A stretch of 64,000 nt of DNA from Acanthornis magna (taxonomy: Eukaryota; Chordata; Aves; Passeriformes; Acanthizidae): contig JAWUZG010000084.1 of the NCBI GenBank assembly GCA_036785705.1, positions 12,041,501 through 12,105,500 of the forward strand. Direction: 5' to 3'. This document shows positions 1 through 13,600 of the stretch, in pieces (the first letter of the stretch is position 1; every line of letters starts with the position of its first letter). The position numbers and the translations under genes are program-made. The notes under the pieces are model-generated. The model was not told the DNA's origin. It made no database searches and was given only the letters and a program-made list of their open reading frames with translations.

Positions 1-2045
1 CTGTTGCTGCTTCCTTCAACACATTAATGTTCTTCATCTCTCATCCATACACACTTGGTGAACTTGACATTTGGGGTTTTAGAACAACAGATGCACCTAC
101 ACACTTGTCAGAAATATAGTACCTTTAAGAATATGATTTCTCTGTTTGGTACATACAGCAGCACTCTTTCCTTTTCCTTTGCTCTTTATTTTTTGAAGTA
201 AAGTGGTGTTTGATGAACCCTTGATTCTTTTCATTTTGTGCATCCTTTCAAAAAACCCTTAATATAAATTTTTTTGAGTTCCTGATGAAGCTTTACTGAT
301 GTTTTGAGCTAATTTGCTCTTCTTGCTGCAAATGATTGATCGTTTGTCATGTTATGGATGAAGTGAGAATATCGTGTACCATTTTTTTGCTCTCTGCCTG
401 TTGTAGAAAAAACACTCCATAGTATGAAGAAGCCAAAGATGATTGCAGGAGACACTGACTTGTCATCATTTTCAGTTTCCAATAAAGCAGCAAATGTAGA
501 CACCTTGTCACTTACAAACGTGCTGTTTTTAAGCGCAGTCTTTTATGCATAAACTTTCTGCAGTGTGTGTGGCCACTTCGATAAGGTTTGTGTCACAACA
601 CTGTGTGTGGCCAGGAAGACTTATTTCTCCTGCTATTATCTCAAGTGGAGCTGAATGCACACCTTTAAAAATCTATTTGCCCCTTCACTCTGACCACTCC
701 AAACTGCCTTTTGAGATGGAGACAACTTGTCTTCAGGCTGTCTTCTATCCTAAATCCATGCCTTTAGAGCTGATACCGAGCAGAGCTGCTCGTGCCATCT
801 GCTGCTCTGTGAGGATGACAAAATGGAGAGCAAATGTAATCTCAGTATAAATACAGCTTAGAGGCAAGCTAAAGGATAAAATGTTCTCATTGTTGGTTTT
901 CAGTGGTTCCAGAGACCTGGGGGTACCCTGTAACATAACTGGAAAGGGTACTTGGCTAGGTGGTATCAGGGCACACTAAAGTCAAACAAAAGGGCTAATG
1001 AGCTGGCAAAATTGAAATGTTATATGTCAGGCAGGGACACACAGTAAACTTAAGCTTAATTTAAAACAAACTTTACAGTCTGATGTTACAAGGCTTCATT
1101 TCTATGCACATAAATGCTGAATTGTACCTTAGTCAAAATAATGGTTATGATTTCTTTTTTTTTTTCCCCCCCTTGACGTGGTTTGTTTGTCTGGGTTGAA
1201 TACAACTCACTTTCTTTGCCAACCTCCAAGTACCAGCATACATCCCTGTGGTGGCTGCTTTATGTATGCTTTTTATGGAACTGTAAAAGGGGCAAATAAG
1301 TATATAATGGTTAACTGCTGCTTGTAACAACATTATAAATACAAAGCATTATTCATAAAGTTTATAAATATCATTCCTTGCCTTGGTAGTTGGGGTCAGT
1401 GTAGAAAGCTTTCTATCAGTAGTGTTCTGTTAGCACATGTGTAAGTGATGAGAAATGGGGCTCCCCTCTTCCCAATGCACAGTTTTGCCCTTCCTCTGTG
1501 CCTCTGGTGATGTCACTGTTTTGCTGATGTGTCTGTAGGTCCAATACAAGTGGTGAAGCTGTTTGTAGGTCTATTCACAGGTTATTTATTTCTGTTAACG
1601 TTTTAGTGATGATTTCAATACACAACTCTGCCTGTCTGGTAGGTAAGCCACATGCTAGAAGCAGTTCACCGGTGCTGAAGCACACTTGGGCTAAGGTCGA
1701 TCCCACAGTTGTTACAGGCACAGGATGTTGAGGAAGCAAGTGAAAAGAGGCTTCTGATGAATGTAAATAGGCAGGATTTCAGATGGCTGTAAGACACACC
1801 CTTAAGGAAGTGTAGATATGCATCCTTCAGAATATGCATAGGTGGAGATTAGACCAGCAGCTGTGTTCAAATAAACATTTCTTGTAGATGGAGTGCTCTT
1901 CTTTCTGGATGAAGCAACTCTCAAACCCATTTGTGTCTGCACGTGTGCTCGAAATCTTGTCAAAGTTGTAAGAATCTGTACTGCACATGTGGTTTAAATT
2001 ATTTATGTTGGCGCTATATAAATAAAGTGTGCGTGCTTAAATTGT
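1..2045 (+). other. Probable 3'UTR tail of an upstream plus-strand gene (DUSP8 by synteny)
   Basis: No coding exon is recognisable here. The plus strand is T-rich with many TTTATT/ATTTA-like stretches, and the block ends at a textbook poly(A) signal with a GU-rich element (2021-2040). Further AATAAA hexamers lie at 481-486 and 1870-1875, as in 3'UTRs with alternative ends. In other vertebrates the gene directly upstream of MOB2 in the same orientation is DUSP8, which has a long 3'UTR, so this is the likely owner. That assignment rests on gene order and not on any coding sequence seen here. The block could instead be plain intergenic DNA. Confidence 0.35.
2021..2026 (+). terminator. Candidate poly(A) signal AATAAA with GU-rich downstream element
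   Basis: AATAAA is followed at once by a GTGTGCGTGC run and then TTGTGCTTCC, the usual arrangement of hexamer, cleavage zone and GU-rich element. Cleavage would fall near 2040-2050. It is placed sensibly to end a gene about 2.2 kb upstream of the MOB2 promoter island. Confidence 0.45.
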
Positions 2046-3879
2046 GCTTCCTATAATAACTTGATTTTTATTATTTTGAAGCATTTAAAATTGACTTAGA
2101 GATGCTGGGTTTTCCCCACAACTTGCGTAAAATGTGTACTACAGGTAAACTGTAGCACGTAGTTGATCCAAACAGAGAATACTGCTTGAATAGAAGAAAA
2201 CTGGTTGGTGGAGAAAAGGCTGGAAAGGGTGCTACAGAGATGTATGGTTGAGGAGAGAGAAAGAAAAACGCTGGTTTGATGTGGAAGCAAGCAGAAGAGA
2301 GAAATAGGCCAGTTATTTGCATCAAAGTAAAAAGTGACCAGGTTTGAAAGTTGTGTTTCAATCAATCTGTTGCTTTTACCAGAAAAGGATCAGTTCCTAA
2401 GCTGTCTGAGATCACTGAACCTCTGTCTCTGAAGAGTCACTGTTTTGCAGTCAGAGTCACAGAGAGGCCAGCTTTCCCAATACAACTATAATACCACAGA
2501 GCTGTATTTATTTTCATTTTACCCCTGGATTTTTCTTTAATTTACTTTGGATAGACAGACTTTTATTAAAACTTAAGCTGCTTTATATCACAGGCTTGTT
2601 GTTTTTAAGGTGGTTCTTTAACAAACAAAATTCTCTCTGTGCAGATTTCATTGGTGGACGAAGTGAGGGCAGCTGCCCTTTTGACAGGTGCCCTTCCTCC
2701 ATTTGCCAGGACATTTGCTTTTTAATGTTACTGTCACAAGTTGCTCTTACTTGGGGAAAAGGTTGAGAGAGCATCAGATTTTTCACGGGTTGGATTATCT
2801 CCTGTTCAAAGCACCAGGATTCAGTGTGGAAAACTGAGCTGTGTTCAGCTGCAGGCTTCCTGTGTGCTATCAGTGAAGTCATTAAAACTCTGTCTTAAGT
2901 GGATTGCATGTAGAGTGGGAATCAAAATACCTCCTGCTTCACAAGGGCGGGGAGGCCTAACTTGGACATGCAACTAAAAGTGCGTGGCTGAAAACACCCC
3001 TGCCTGGGTAGATGCTTTGGGACTGAGCAGCAGCACATTTTTCCTTCAGGTTACATCACGGGGCTGTGGTTTCTTGGGTTTGTGCAAACAGCAGCCACAT
3101 TCCTGCCTGCTTTGACCAAGTGATGCCAGGTTGATGGCAGCAGCAATGTCATTATTTGTGTTAAGGTGAATTCAACAAGCCTGTTGGCCTTTTGCTTACA
3201 GGGGAGGATGGCTGTTCAGTAAGCAAACTGGAGCGCTTGGCTATACCCTGAATGGGGAATTGCAGCCAGTGTTGCAGGTGTACAGAAAATGGCAAACCCA
3301 CTCCCTGAGATCTCACGGGTCAGGCTTCCGTGTGTCAGAATAAGTGATGTCCTCAAGGCTTTCTGTTCTAGGTCACATTATGCCACACTTGTCACATTTT
3401 TTGTTGTGATTTGGCTCTAAATGCTACATCAGCAACCTGTGGGCACACCTGCCTGTCCAAAAGGGGTGTGGACTGGTGTTTATGTGGCATGGCTAAGGAG
3501 CTGGACATACAGTGCCTTTCTATGGGCTGTTAGGAAAACTCATGGCAAAGTGATTTATCCAGACAAAACTGAAGGTGTGCCACAATGGACCTTGTGTTTG
3601 GGGACACTGCCTAATCACTCATCCTCTGGGGACCTTTACCCAAGTGCTTGCTCTTAACTGTGGTCACAATGGCAAATGCTTTTGCTGTTTATAGCTTTCT
3701 TCTTCACCCTTTCTCTGAGTGTCTGTGGTAAAGGTCTTGATGTCATTGCTGGGCTGCCATGCACTATGTAAGAGCGTCTGTAGCTCCGCTCTTGGGGAGC
3801 CCATGCCCTTGTGTGTCATGGAGTGCTGAGAGCAGTGCGAAGCCTTGCTCACAAAAGGCGTCATTATTCCCGTTTCTCA
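2046..3879. other. Intergenic spacer upstream of MOB2
   Basis: I see no exon, repeat family or RNA gene. The open frames are short, lack domain features and are not flanked by usable splice sites. GC content rises gradually toward the CpG island. Confidence 0.5.
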
Positions 3880-4640
3880 CCGGGAGTCCAGCCTGGCCCC
3901 ATTACGGACGGGGCCTGTAGCGCAGGCAGCAAAGCAGGACGTTTGCCCCGTGTCCTGCTCAGTCAGGCACCGTCCTACTTTGCCTTGCTTCTTTTCCAGC
4001 TGCCAAAAGAAGGGGCAGAGGGTTTATTGCTGGTGCTGGTGCTGGGCAGCCCGGCTCCCCGTGCCGGCACTGCCCGGGGGTTGTGTAACGCGGCCGGGCC
4101 GCGCTACCCGTGCTGCCGCAGCGCTGAGGGGCGCGGGGGCGGCGCCGGGCCCTGCTCGGGCCGGTTCGGGGCCGGGCCGGGCGGGGCGGGCCGGGCGGAG
4201 GAGCTGCGGCACCGCCCGCCCCCAGCGCCATTGGCGGGGCCGTGCCGGCGGGGGCGGGCGCCCGGGACAGCGGCGGGGAGCCCGGGCCGAGCGAGCCGCG
4301 GTCGCCGCTCCACTGCGCACCGCACCGCCGTACCATGGTGGGGGATCACTGCAGCCTCCCCGGTGAACGGCCCGTGCTCGCCCAGAGTCCCAAGCCCGGA
4401 TTAAGCTGCAAGATGGTCCTGCAGGCGGTGGGCAAAGTGCTGCGGTAAGGATGGGTCGGGCGGTGGGTCCGGCGGTGGCGCCGGGCGGGCGGGCAGGGCG
4501 GCTGCCCACGGGGCATCCCGGGAGAGGAGGGAGCTGGAGCTCCAGTGAAAACTCCGGCCGGGGCGACGGGCGCTCCTCAGCCCCGCTCCTCTCTGGAGGA
4601 AGGAGGGAGGCTGCTTTTGGCTCCTTCTGGATCTTTTGTA
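3880..4640 (+). promoter_or_regulatory. MOB2: CpG-island promoter of MOB2
   Basis: This is the most CpG-dense stretch of the window, with many CGCC, GGGCGG and CCGG words. GC boxes (GGGGCGGGGC type) run from about 4128 to 4200. An inverted CCAAT box (ATTGG at 4230-4234, within CCATTGGCGG) lies about 100 bases before the start codon, a normal distance for NF-Y. No TATA box is apparent. Transcription probably starts between about 4200 and 4300, but the exact start cannot be read from sequence. There is no upstream ATG between 4200 and 4335, so the 5'UTR has no evident upstream ORF. Confidence 0.8.
4335..4444 (+). CDS. MOB2: MOB2 coding exon 1
   Basis: This exon encodes residues 1-36 and two bases of Arg37, ending CTGCG before the donor GTAAGG. 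The start at 4335 is the first ATG after the likely transcription start and has a strong context (A at -3, G at +4). A second in-frame ATG at 4413 (Met27, starting MVLQAVGKVLR) also has A at -3 and G at +4, so a protein 26 residues shorter could arise by leaky scanning. The exon lies inside the CpG island. The N-terminal extension carries SPKPGLSCK and is outside the Mob fold. Confidence 0.85.
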
Positions 4641-7600
4641 GCGATCGGGGAGGCTGGAAGTCGGAACAGCAGTAAGCGCTTGGAGAGGAACATTTGTTCA
4701 CTCTTAATACGGCAGTCAAGTTTTGTTTGCGCTTTTATGAGCACTGAATTTCCAGGACGTAAGCAGACAGCGAAGGTCCTGGCTTGCCTGAATAAGGAGT
4801 CTGACCAAGATGCTACATATGCTTTGGCAAGTCTTCTATAGAAATGTTGTAAGATGAGGGGAAAAAATTGCTCATGTAGCTTAGAAGGGCTTGTGTGAAC
4901 ACTGAGACGTGGATGACTACTGAGACCAAAACCAGACTCTTTGGCAAAGGATCTGCAGTAATTTGATTCGGAGGAGTTCTGACCCGTTCTGGTTGGCAGG
5001 GAAAAACGTCACCACAAATATTAGGATTAGCAGCCTTGTTCTTCAACAATTGCAGCTTTTTTATTTTGGTTGCGTTCAGATATTTTTCTGGGGTCTGTGA
5101 AGAGTTGCAGTGCTGCTCCAGAAAGGAGCCTTGTTCCTCCAGCATAACTTTATTTGGCAAGCTTTCGTTCGTCCCTGTTTCCTACTGTCTGTTGCCAATT
5201 GTTAAATGTTTGTCAACAGAAACATATCCCTCTCTTCCTCTGTTGACTCATGTCTCTCCCCAAGCGAGTTTAGGGAAGCCATTTATGAAAGCAGAATCTT
5301 CTGATCACAAAGAAGCTGAGCTCTGGCTGGGACTTCAGCTGGAGGAGTTTGCTGGGCTTGAAGCAGCCTTGGTGGGAACAGCTGCTTAGATTTGCTCTTA
5401 AAGTCCTGTATTGCAGTATTTTTTTTCTCCCCGTTAAAAATACCTTCCTGTAGAAAACATTAGTTTAAAGAATTGAGGTTTCTCTTTCAGCTTTTTAACA
5501 AGTTTAATGCCCCTTCTTTGCATTTTTGGGGGGCAGTGTGTCTATAATTCAATACGGTGTTACACAGCTGGTCATATCATAAAACCCTTTGGCCAGCAGC
5601 TTACTATTCATGATGTGAACCTTTTGAAGTTTTTGGTAGCTGTTCTGTTGGCAGCACTCCCAGATGTAAATAGATGGGTGCCTCTGTAGGGAAGAATTGC
5701 CAAACCTTTTGTTGTTAAGCATCTATGGCAGTTTATTTTAAACTATAGGTAAGTTCCTGTGATTTAGCACTGAACCATGTATTTTTTTATTTGTCCAGTG
5801 CACACTTTTTAAAAAATGTAACATTAACCTCAGCCTTTCTGCTCCTACTGGAATATATGCAGAAATTGTGCATAATTTTATTTGCTTGTCTTCTGTGATT
5901 TATTTTCTATGTGCACTATAAAACTGTTGTAAAAGCAGGAAAACATTATTGTTGCAGGTGAAATGTTTTGGGCTCATGAACTAATAGCATGACTTTATTT
6001 TGTTGAGCTATTACTGGATAGGAGTAATTAATATTTGGTAGTTGAGTTTTTTTTTTTAATGTGTCTTTTTTTTTTTTTCTGGGTTATCTCCTTTTGCTCG
6101 CGGTTAGAGAGAAATGTGAAGTCACAAAAACTTTCTTTAGATGCCAGAGTGGTTCTCTTATTTCTCCTCTTGAATCTGCTTCAGATGCCTTATCTGACCT
6201 TATGTCTGTTACGTCATCTTGCTTTGTTCTGTAAAACAGAAACTTACCCTAGTCTGTAAAGAGCTCAGGCAGTGTGAGAGCACAGGCACTAGCAAGGAGC
6301 CCAGGTAAATACTACGTCCAATCAAAGTTTCCTTATTGCAGAAATGGAATATTAGTCTTTAAGAAAGTGTGAGCCCAGTCAGTGATGGTGAAAGAAGGAA
6401 CCACCTGGGACCTCATTTAAGCCAAAAATGGTGGCTTGTCGGTAACAACTGTGATGGGATTTCTTTGAACAGAGGCATCCACAGCTGAACTTCGTCCACC
6501 TTATTGTTGCCAGAAACGAACAGGGACCTTAAAGATATGTTTGAATGCAGAGGTACAATGCCACCCTGGTACAGAGTGACCACCTCACTTGGTAATACTT
6601 ATATTGTAGTCATAAGAAGTTTAATGAGATGTATGCCAAATTACTGTGATATCTTGCCATCTCTTTCAGAGTAAAGGTATCAAATATCACTTTTAAGCTT
6701 GGCCACCTGAAGCTTCTAATTGAGTTTTCTGCAATCTGTACAGGGATGAATCAACGCTAAACTCTGCATGAAGTAATTTTTCCTCTGTTGATCAGGACGT
6801 TACCAGTGGCTTGGTGATGAGGTCCAAGGATATCTTGGTTGTGCATAGCCTGGTGTTATGAGCAGTCCACTGCATTTTAGGCCCTCTTCTCAGGCCTAAC
6901 TGGGAATTCTCATCATCACAGCTCCCTCCCAGCCCTCCACTGCCTGGCAAGGAATTGCAGAAATTCACTATGGTCAAGGGATATATGCCTGTGTTCACTC
7001 TAAACTGCCTCCTCTCCTGTCTCTCTCCTGCTTGTGAATTATAAAGCTCAGTTGTTCTTGTATGATACTTAATCAGTTTGATTTCTGCATAGCAGATTTG
7101 TTGTGTTATTTATGTGAGTGTGTGTAGTTGCAACTTACATGCTTGAAGCTTTTAACATACAAGCTGTTTTCATTAGTTAGTAGGTCCAGGTCTTCTTGCC
7201 TGCTGGGTGCTGGATAGTGTGTGTGTCACATTAGGAGTGCCAGCTGCCAGAGGAGGAATCAATACATGGAGGAAACGAGGAGGGAGGTGTGAGGAAGCAG
7301 AAAGACTTCATGAGAAGAGCAGTCCTGAAAACCTGAGAAGAGTTTGAAAGAGCATGGGGGGAAAGACAGCTGAACCAGAAAGGGGGGCAAAAATGTAACA
7401 AAAGCAACAGCTGTGTTCTCAGTCTTTCTAATTAATGTTTTATGAAAGCTACGGTTAGGTTTATTGCTCTTTTAAATTATTAGTGATTCAGCTATAAAGA
7501 CCTCTGGAGATGCTTGTATCTTTCATCATATTGGTTAGTAAACTGTGTTTAACACTTCAGGGATGGGACCAAGGCTGCGCACTTGGAATGATTTAAAAAA

Positions 7601-10600
7601 ATTGAAACACCAGTAGAAAAGTGGCATCTCCCCTTTAAATTAGTCATAGCCGAACTGAAGTGTTCCTTAATGCAGTGTTTCATTAGGGCTGTTTCATTTC
7701 ATTTCACTTCATATGTTTTTGAAATGCGTTAATGTCTTTTTTTCCCCCTTTTCTGTAATGAATTGTGCTCTTATTTAGCCCATAATTAGAGAGGAAGAAA
7801 AACCTAAAATGGATGCAGTTTTTCTGGTTTTTGTTATTTTGATTTTTATGAGTTGGTGCTTCTGGAGAGAGGTGGAAGAAGTAAGGGCAAAGAGTATCAT
7901 GTCAACATTTGGAGTATTACTCTGTTTTATAGCATTATTTCATTAATTGTCCAAGTTTCTTGTGACACCATGGATTCCTGTCAACTTCCTTGCACAGGTC
8001 TTTATTTTACTGGCCTCAAGCAGCACAAGTGGAAGGAAGACTCGGGTTCCTGAGATCTTTCCCCTCTTCGGTCCCAGAGGATAACAGAGCCAGCCATAAG
8101 CGTTTTTTGGAGCCACATGCTGCTGGTTTCAGGACAAAATGTTCACCGCCTGTGCCAGGGCCTGAGTCCTGATTCAGATGCTTGGGTGTGTTTGCAGTGC
8201 TGTGACACTTTGGGTCCTGCATAGGCGATTTTCACAGGCTGTTCCTCGTGCAGCTTCCTAGTCTGTGTGTTCCCTTTTAAGTCTCCAGTGAAACTGAGTC
8301 CCTCTGGGATAGGTGACTATTAATCAGTGATGCAGTGGTAGGAAAGGGGAATGATGCAGGCTACAGAGCTGCAATGTCATTGTGTAATGTCTTTTGATAA
8401 ATTACAGTATGGTTTATTTGCACACACAGTCCCAGATGAGTGTGGGAATAGATAAGTTAAACCCCCACTTTCTCATAAGAGCCTCCCTTTTTTTGCAGCA
8501 TTGTGCAGGGATTGATTTGGATACCAACTAAAAATAAGACAACCAACCCCCCTTTTTTGGGTAAGCGCTTTTCAAGAGAGTAGTAATTTGTCTTCAGTGA
8601 TAGGGTGATAACGATTGTTTCATTTGGATAAATTAGCAAGTTTGAGTTGGCATTCTGGATGCTGCTGTGTATTTTTATAGCCAGCACTTAAAATTTATTT
8701 AAAAATTAAATTCCTTCTCTATTTCTCAATTCATAGCAAGAAGAGGAAGCAACCAGCTTAATTTTGACATTGTATTCTGGTTTTTGGGTGATCATGACAT
8801 TGTCTTAGATGTTTTGTTCATGCACTGGGACATAGATGGGTAGAAGCTTTTTGTGCTGCCTGGACTTCCATGGCTGAAGACAGCTGTTGTCTGTGATGCT
8901 TATATGTATCAGCAGGACTAAAGCAAATATGAAAAAAATCAATCCTGTTTTATTCTAATTCAGGCAGAAACATTTTTCAATAATTCAGTCCAGTTCACAG
9001 TATTAGAAAGTAATTAGAAGAGCCTTGTTTAACACTAGCTAATCTGATTAATGCAAAAGCCTGGGACAGGCAGAAGAGAAGGGAGAGAGGACAGTGTGCA
9101 GGGAAAGGGGCTTATAGGCAAAATGCTCTTCAGAGCCATGCTGGCTATTTTTATCCTGTTCTTTTTCTTTCTCCCTCCTACAACTTTCCATTGTACCGAA
9201 ATAGTTCAAAATGTTTATGGTTCAGGGCAACTGACATCACTAGTTGTCGTGCTGTGTCCTGCTGAATATTTCTGTAACAGGAGCTGATTCCTCATTCAAT
9301 GATGGCCTTTTGGGACTCTCAGCTGCTCAGAAAGGACCGATGACACTATGGGGCAGTAACTTCTTGTGCTTTGGCAAAGGATGACCAGGCAAGAGGGCCT
9401 CTGTGGTGGCTCTTCTGTGCATGTGGGGGCACGGATGGGCTTGCGGTGCTGGCTTTTCGACATGAGTGTCCTGTCCGTGGGACAGAGCTGGTTGCAGGAA
9501 GCAGGCCTGGGGGGCACTGCCAGCCTCGGGGACTCGTCTGGCTGGGATGTGCCTGCTGGATGTCCCTACATGTTCCCAGCTTGCACTGATAGCAAAGTCT
9601 CTTCTGGCTGTAGATACAAAACTTGCAGTGCTCTGCGTGACATTCAGCCCCTCTGTAAGCTGTCGGATACCTCCGGCAAAGCTGCGTCGTCACTGGGGCT
9701 CTTGCTGGAGCTCAGGACTTGGAGCTGTGCTCTGGAAAGATGCTGTGTCTCACAGGTGGGTGCAGCATGTCAGGCACTCCTTTGTTTCTTTGGGATAGTC
9801 GTCTGTCTGCTCACTTGTGTTTGCTGCAGGAGTGTCGTGACCCTGGGGCAGTTGTGAAAATTGGTGAACCATGTATAGTGTATTAACTTAATGAAGAACT
9901 TGGTGTCTTTCTTCAGAGGTATTTACAGCACTGAGTTATATTTTGGTTACGTGTTCCACATCCTGTGAAGCGATAGCCAGAGGGAGAGCACTGCTAAAAT
10001 TCTTCTCTGTGTTGAAACAACCCTCTAAGGTGTCTCCAGAGCTCGTACAGAAAGGGCTCCTGGCCAAAGTTTAATAGCGTTTTCCTCTTGTTTAGAGGCA
10101 AAAGTATGCTGCTTTTTTTTACTGAAGATGCCTCCTGGACACTTTACAAAGAGTAGATTTGACTGTAATCTTGGTCTTGTGAAATTATTCACCCTTCTTT
10201 TATCTTGTTTTCTTGGTATGCATCTGCTTCATTATAGGATTTGTTCCAGATTTCAGCTGCTTGTTTCAGTCTGGAATATTACTTATACATGACCAAAGTG
10301 TGAGCGAGCAACTTTCATCCTTCTGGGAGTTGACTACAGTTCCTGGTTTGTCTCTTTGTTTCCTCTGTTGCAATAGCCCATGTTTCTGGTGCTGCTCTTT
10401 ATGGAAAAATTATCTATTTCACACATTTTCTGTCTGCTGTTCTCTGGGTTCTCAAATGTCTGTGTACTCCAAGACCTTTACCAGGTAGGTTTTTAGGAGA
10501 AAAAAAAAATCCTCTGTAGAAGAGCTATTGTCTTGCCATTCTGGATTTTTTTTTGAAGAGGTGTGGTGTTAGGAATGGGATCTCTCAGTTGTCCTGTCTC

Positions 10601-13600
10601 TAAGGTGGCTAAGACAAAATTTATCTGTTCCTCTATCACACATCTCTCTGTGACTACACCAAAACTGAGCTTGTTAAAGTGTTCTTTTGTTGAGGGGTAT
10701 TTTTAAATTATTTTTCTTAATCCCTGCTGCTGTGGGGCTCAACAGAATCTTAACTAAAACTTCAGCAAATTGCTGTCAGAGAAGAGATGTTGCATTTCTT
10801 TTAAGAGCTGGGGCACCTAGTCTCTGGAAAGGGAAGGGGCTTGAATGTATGAATTAACCCTTTTCTTCCAGCTGTCTGAAGAAAACCCCACCTCTTTGAG
10901 TGAATGGAGTCCATTAGCACTGAAGCCAGGATGAGCTTGTCAGAAAATGCTGCTCTGTTAAGTTTTCAAGTTTTTTTCTGTCTGGTACAGAAATAAGTTT
11001 AGAAGTGCTTTTGCTCGGACAGCAGGAATGGTGGTAGCAGGTGCTCCCTAGGCGAAAGGAACATTGTGGATGTCTGTGTGATTCCTTTTATTTTTAAAAA
11101 AGGAAAAATCAGCAGTGAGTGCAGCTGTCCTCAGAAGGGCAAATAGTGGCAAAATATTAAAATTCTTAGCTTACTATCTGGAAAAAGTAGTCCAGGCACA
11201 CCATCCAAAGTACATGGAGTTACAGAAGAAAGAAGGCTTGGGCTCCTTCACTGCTGGTTTATGTAACTTTCACAGAGGTGGGATGACACGAGGTGCACCT
11301 TGGTGGCTCCACTCTCACTCCAGACACCCAGATCTGCTCTTCAGTCCAATGTGTCCACACATCCCAGGCTCAGAGCACCAAAGCTTTGCAGGGAAAGTGC
11401 TGACTATCAGCAGGGTGCATTTAGCACAACAGGGAAAAGGAAAACTGTGATAGAGGCTTTGCTGTTTTTTTCTTTTAGAGTCCCCAGGTTTGATGTGACT
11501 GATGTGTTTCTTCAGAACAAACCTATGCCAGGAAAAGATAAAGCTGGGGTCTTGAGACCACATTCTGTGTGGGACAGAGGGGAAACTGTATTCTGTCTCA
11601 CCTGGAATATTAATTTTTCTGATGTTTTGCAGCATAGAAGGGTTTTTTCATGTCTAAGTATGTCATTCAAATCAATAAATTTTTTAATCAACACATAATC
11701 TCATCCCTTGCTTTGAGGTGTGACGCTGGGTTGCAAAAGCTGGGGCAGAAGTGTGGCTTCACATTGTGTTTTGAGGAATGTCTCAGGTGTTGGTCTCAGC
11801 TTGTGAACTGATCAGTTGCAATTCCGCATGACCAGTTAAACATCCTTTTTGTCATTTGCGCATGCAGCCAAGGGAATGAGACAACTTCATCACACAACTG
11901 TGCATCTAATTTTAGTAGTTGTTTTTGAAAATTACTAGTTTTCCTTAACCAGTTCCTTGGTTGTGCTTTCAGCATTTATTTAAAAGACTGAATTTGTATT
12001 TTAGCAGGTCCGTGGAGGCAACACTACAAGTTTGGGTTTATCTGTGGTGTTTTTCCTGGTTGCTAGTGGATCAGTATGTATTTATAAAGGTATTTCTACT
12101 TGCTTTTCAGTCTCCTGTGGTGTATCCAGAAAAGTAATAAATTAGGGTTGGGAATCACTGTTGTCTCACTAGCTGATTAACAGTGATTTAACTGTACCAG
12201 TAATTAAACTATTACCCACCTTACTGATTTTTTCAATCAGTCATTCAGATGTTCTTTACTTTAGCCTATGAATCCAGGGAGTTTGTATTTTAAATAGATT
12301 TTTTTTCCTTCCTCTGATGTACAGAAAATCTTCAATGTGCTATTTTCTAAGAAATTCTGAAACAGCTGTGTGCTATTGTTGACAAAACTGAGCAGGGCAT
12401 TGCATCATTCTGTCAAAAATCTTTAAAAATTAACTACATGGTTACACTAGTGAAGGTCCTGTACATATAATTTGTTAATGAAAGTTACCTAATTAAGATA
12501 ACACTTTGATTCCTTTTCAGACTGACTTTCTGACCCTGTAAGGAGACAAAAAATTTATGCCTTCTAACTGTGGACTTCAATTTTTAAGTTTAACAAGGTA
12601 GTTCACACTAAAACTGAAAGGCCCTGCTTCTCCTCACAGGATTTGATCTCAGGCATGCCAGGAGAAATGGGACTTCCCTGAACTGACTTGAGTTTAAATT
12701 AAAGCCAAAATATTAACAAAAGGGGGGAAAAATAATTTTTTATCTCTGCCGTTGAGAACTGACCTTGACCCACAATATTTTCTAGTGAATAGTGAATAAA
12801 TATCCTTCCTAATCACAATGCTGTGGTTAATTTAAAATGTAATATGAGTTTGTGGAGCTTGATACAGAGGATGAAAATTTTAGGCGGGGCTGCTTCCTCA
12901 CATTGGTATTTCTTTGCCCAGCCTGCTCAATAACTAATGACTGGTAGGTGATTGAATTCCCCCCAGCTGTGTGTCTCAATGCAACAAGATGCACATCTGT
13001 GTGCTAATACACATGCTTTAAAAGTGAGGTGACAGGTGTAGGCATGCAGAATTGCTTGTGAATAGTGAAAACAAGTTAGATTTTTTCCCCCCATGCTGTA
13101 TATCTGAGTTTATGTTGTGTATCGAAGCTCCTGCAAAGAAAGCTGAGATGTTCGAAGTAGCTGTGTTGTTACCTGTGTTTCCATGTGCACTCTCAGTTGT
13201 GGTGTGCCCTAGCACATTTCTGTCCCATTAAACCACATTTTTTAGATGTAAGGCAGAGTTTACATTAAGGTTTCAGCTGTTGAAATCCTGCCTACTGTTT
13301 GATTACATATTGGTGTTATTTTCCAAGGTGCAGCTGTAGCAGGAAGGCAGGTGATGAACTTATTTTCAGTCTCTTCCCAACAGAAATAACTAACTAATCC
13401 TTCTGATGCAAGACACTTTTTGGGCCTAAACAATTGTAATTTCAGGTTACAAGAGACACTATAGGCACCTATCTTCCAAAACACAGTATGTGTGTAAGCT
13501 TGACCCACCTATCTAACGTGGTTTTGCTGTTGCGTGCTTTCTTTAGGCTACAGTAGTACTTAAAACTGGTTCGTATTGTCGGATAATTTTTGATTGTTGT

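Noticed and set aside
3811..4404. Plus-strand frames of 197 and 173 codons across the promoter
   Set aside because: Composition follows GC content; they overlap the promoter and the true exon 1 in another frame.
4024..4719. 231-codon minus-strand open frame over the MOB2 CpG island
   Set aside because: It is Ala/Pro/Arg/Gly-rich, as any frame through GC-rich DNA is, and is antisense to the real first exon with no domain or splice support.
9296..9857. Overlapping frames of 73-163 codons on both strands in MOB2 intron 1
   Set aside because: Open on both strands because of locally higher GC; nothing resembles a known protein or a processed gene copy.
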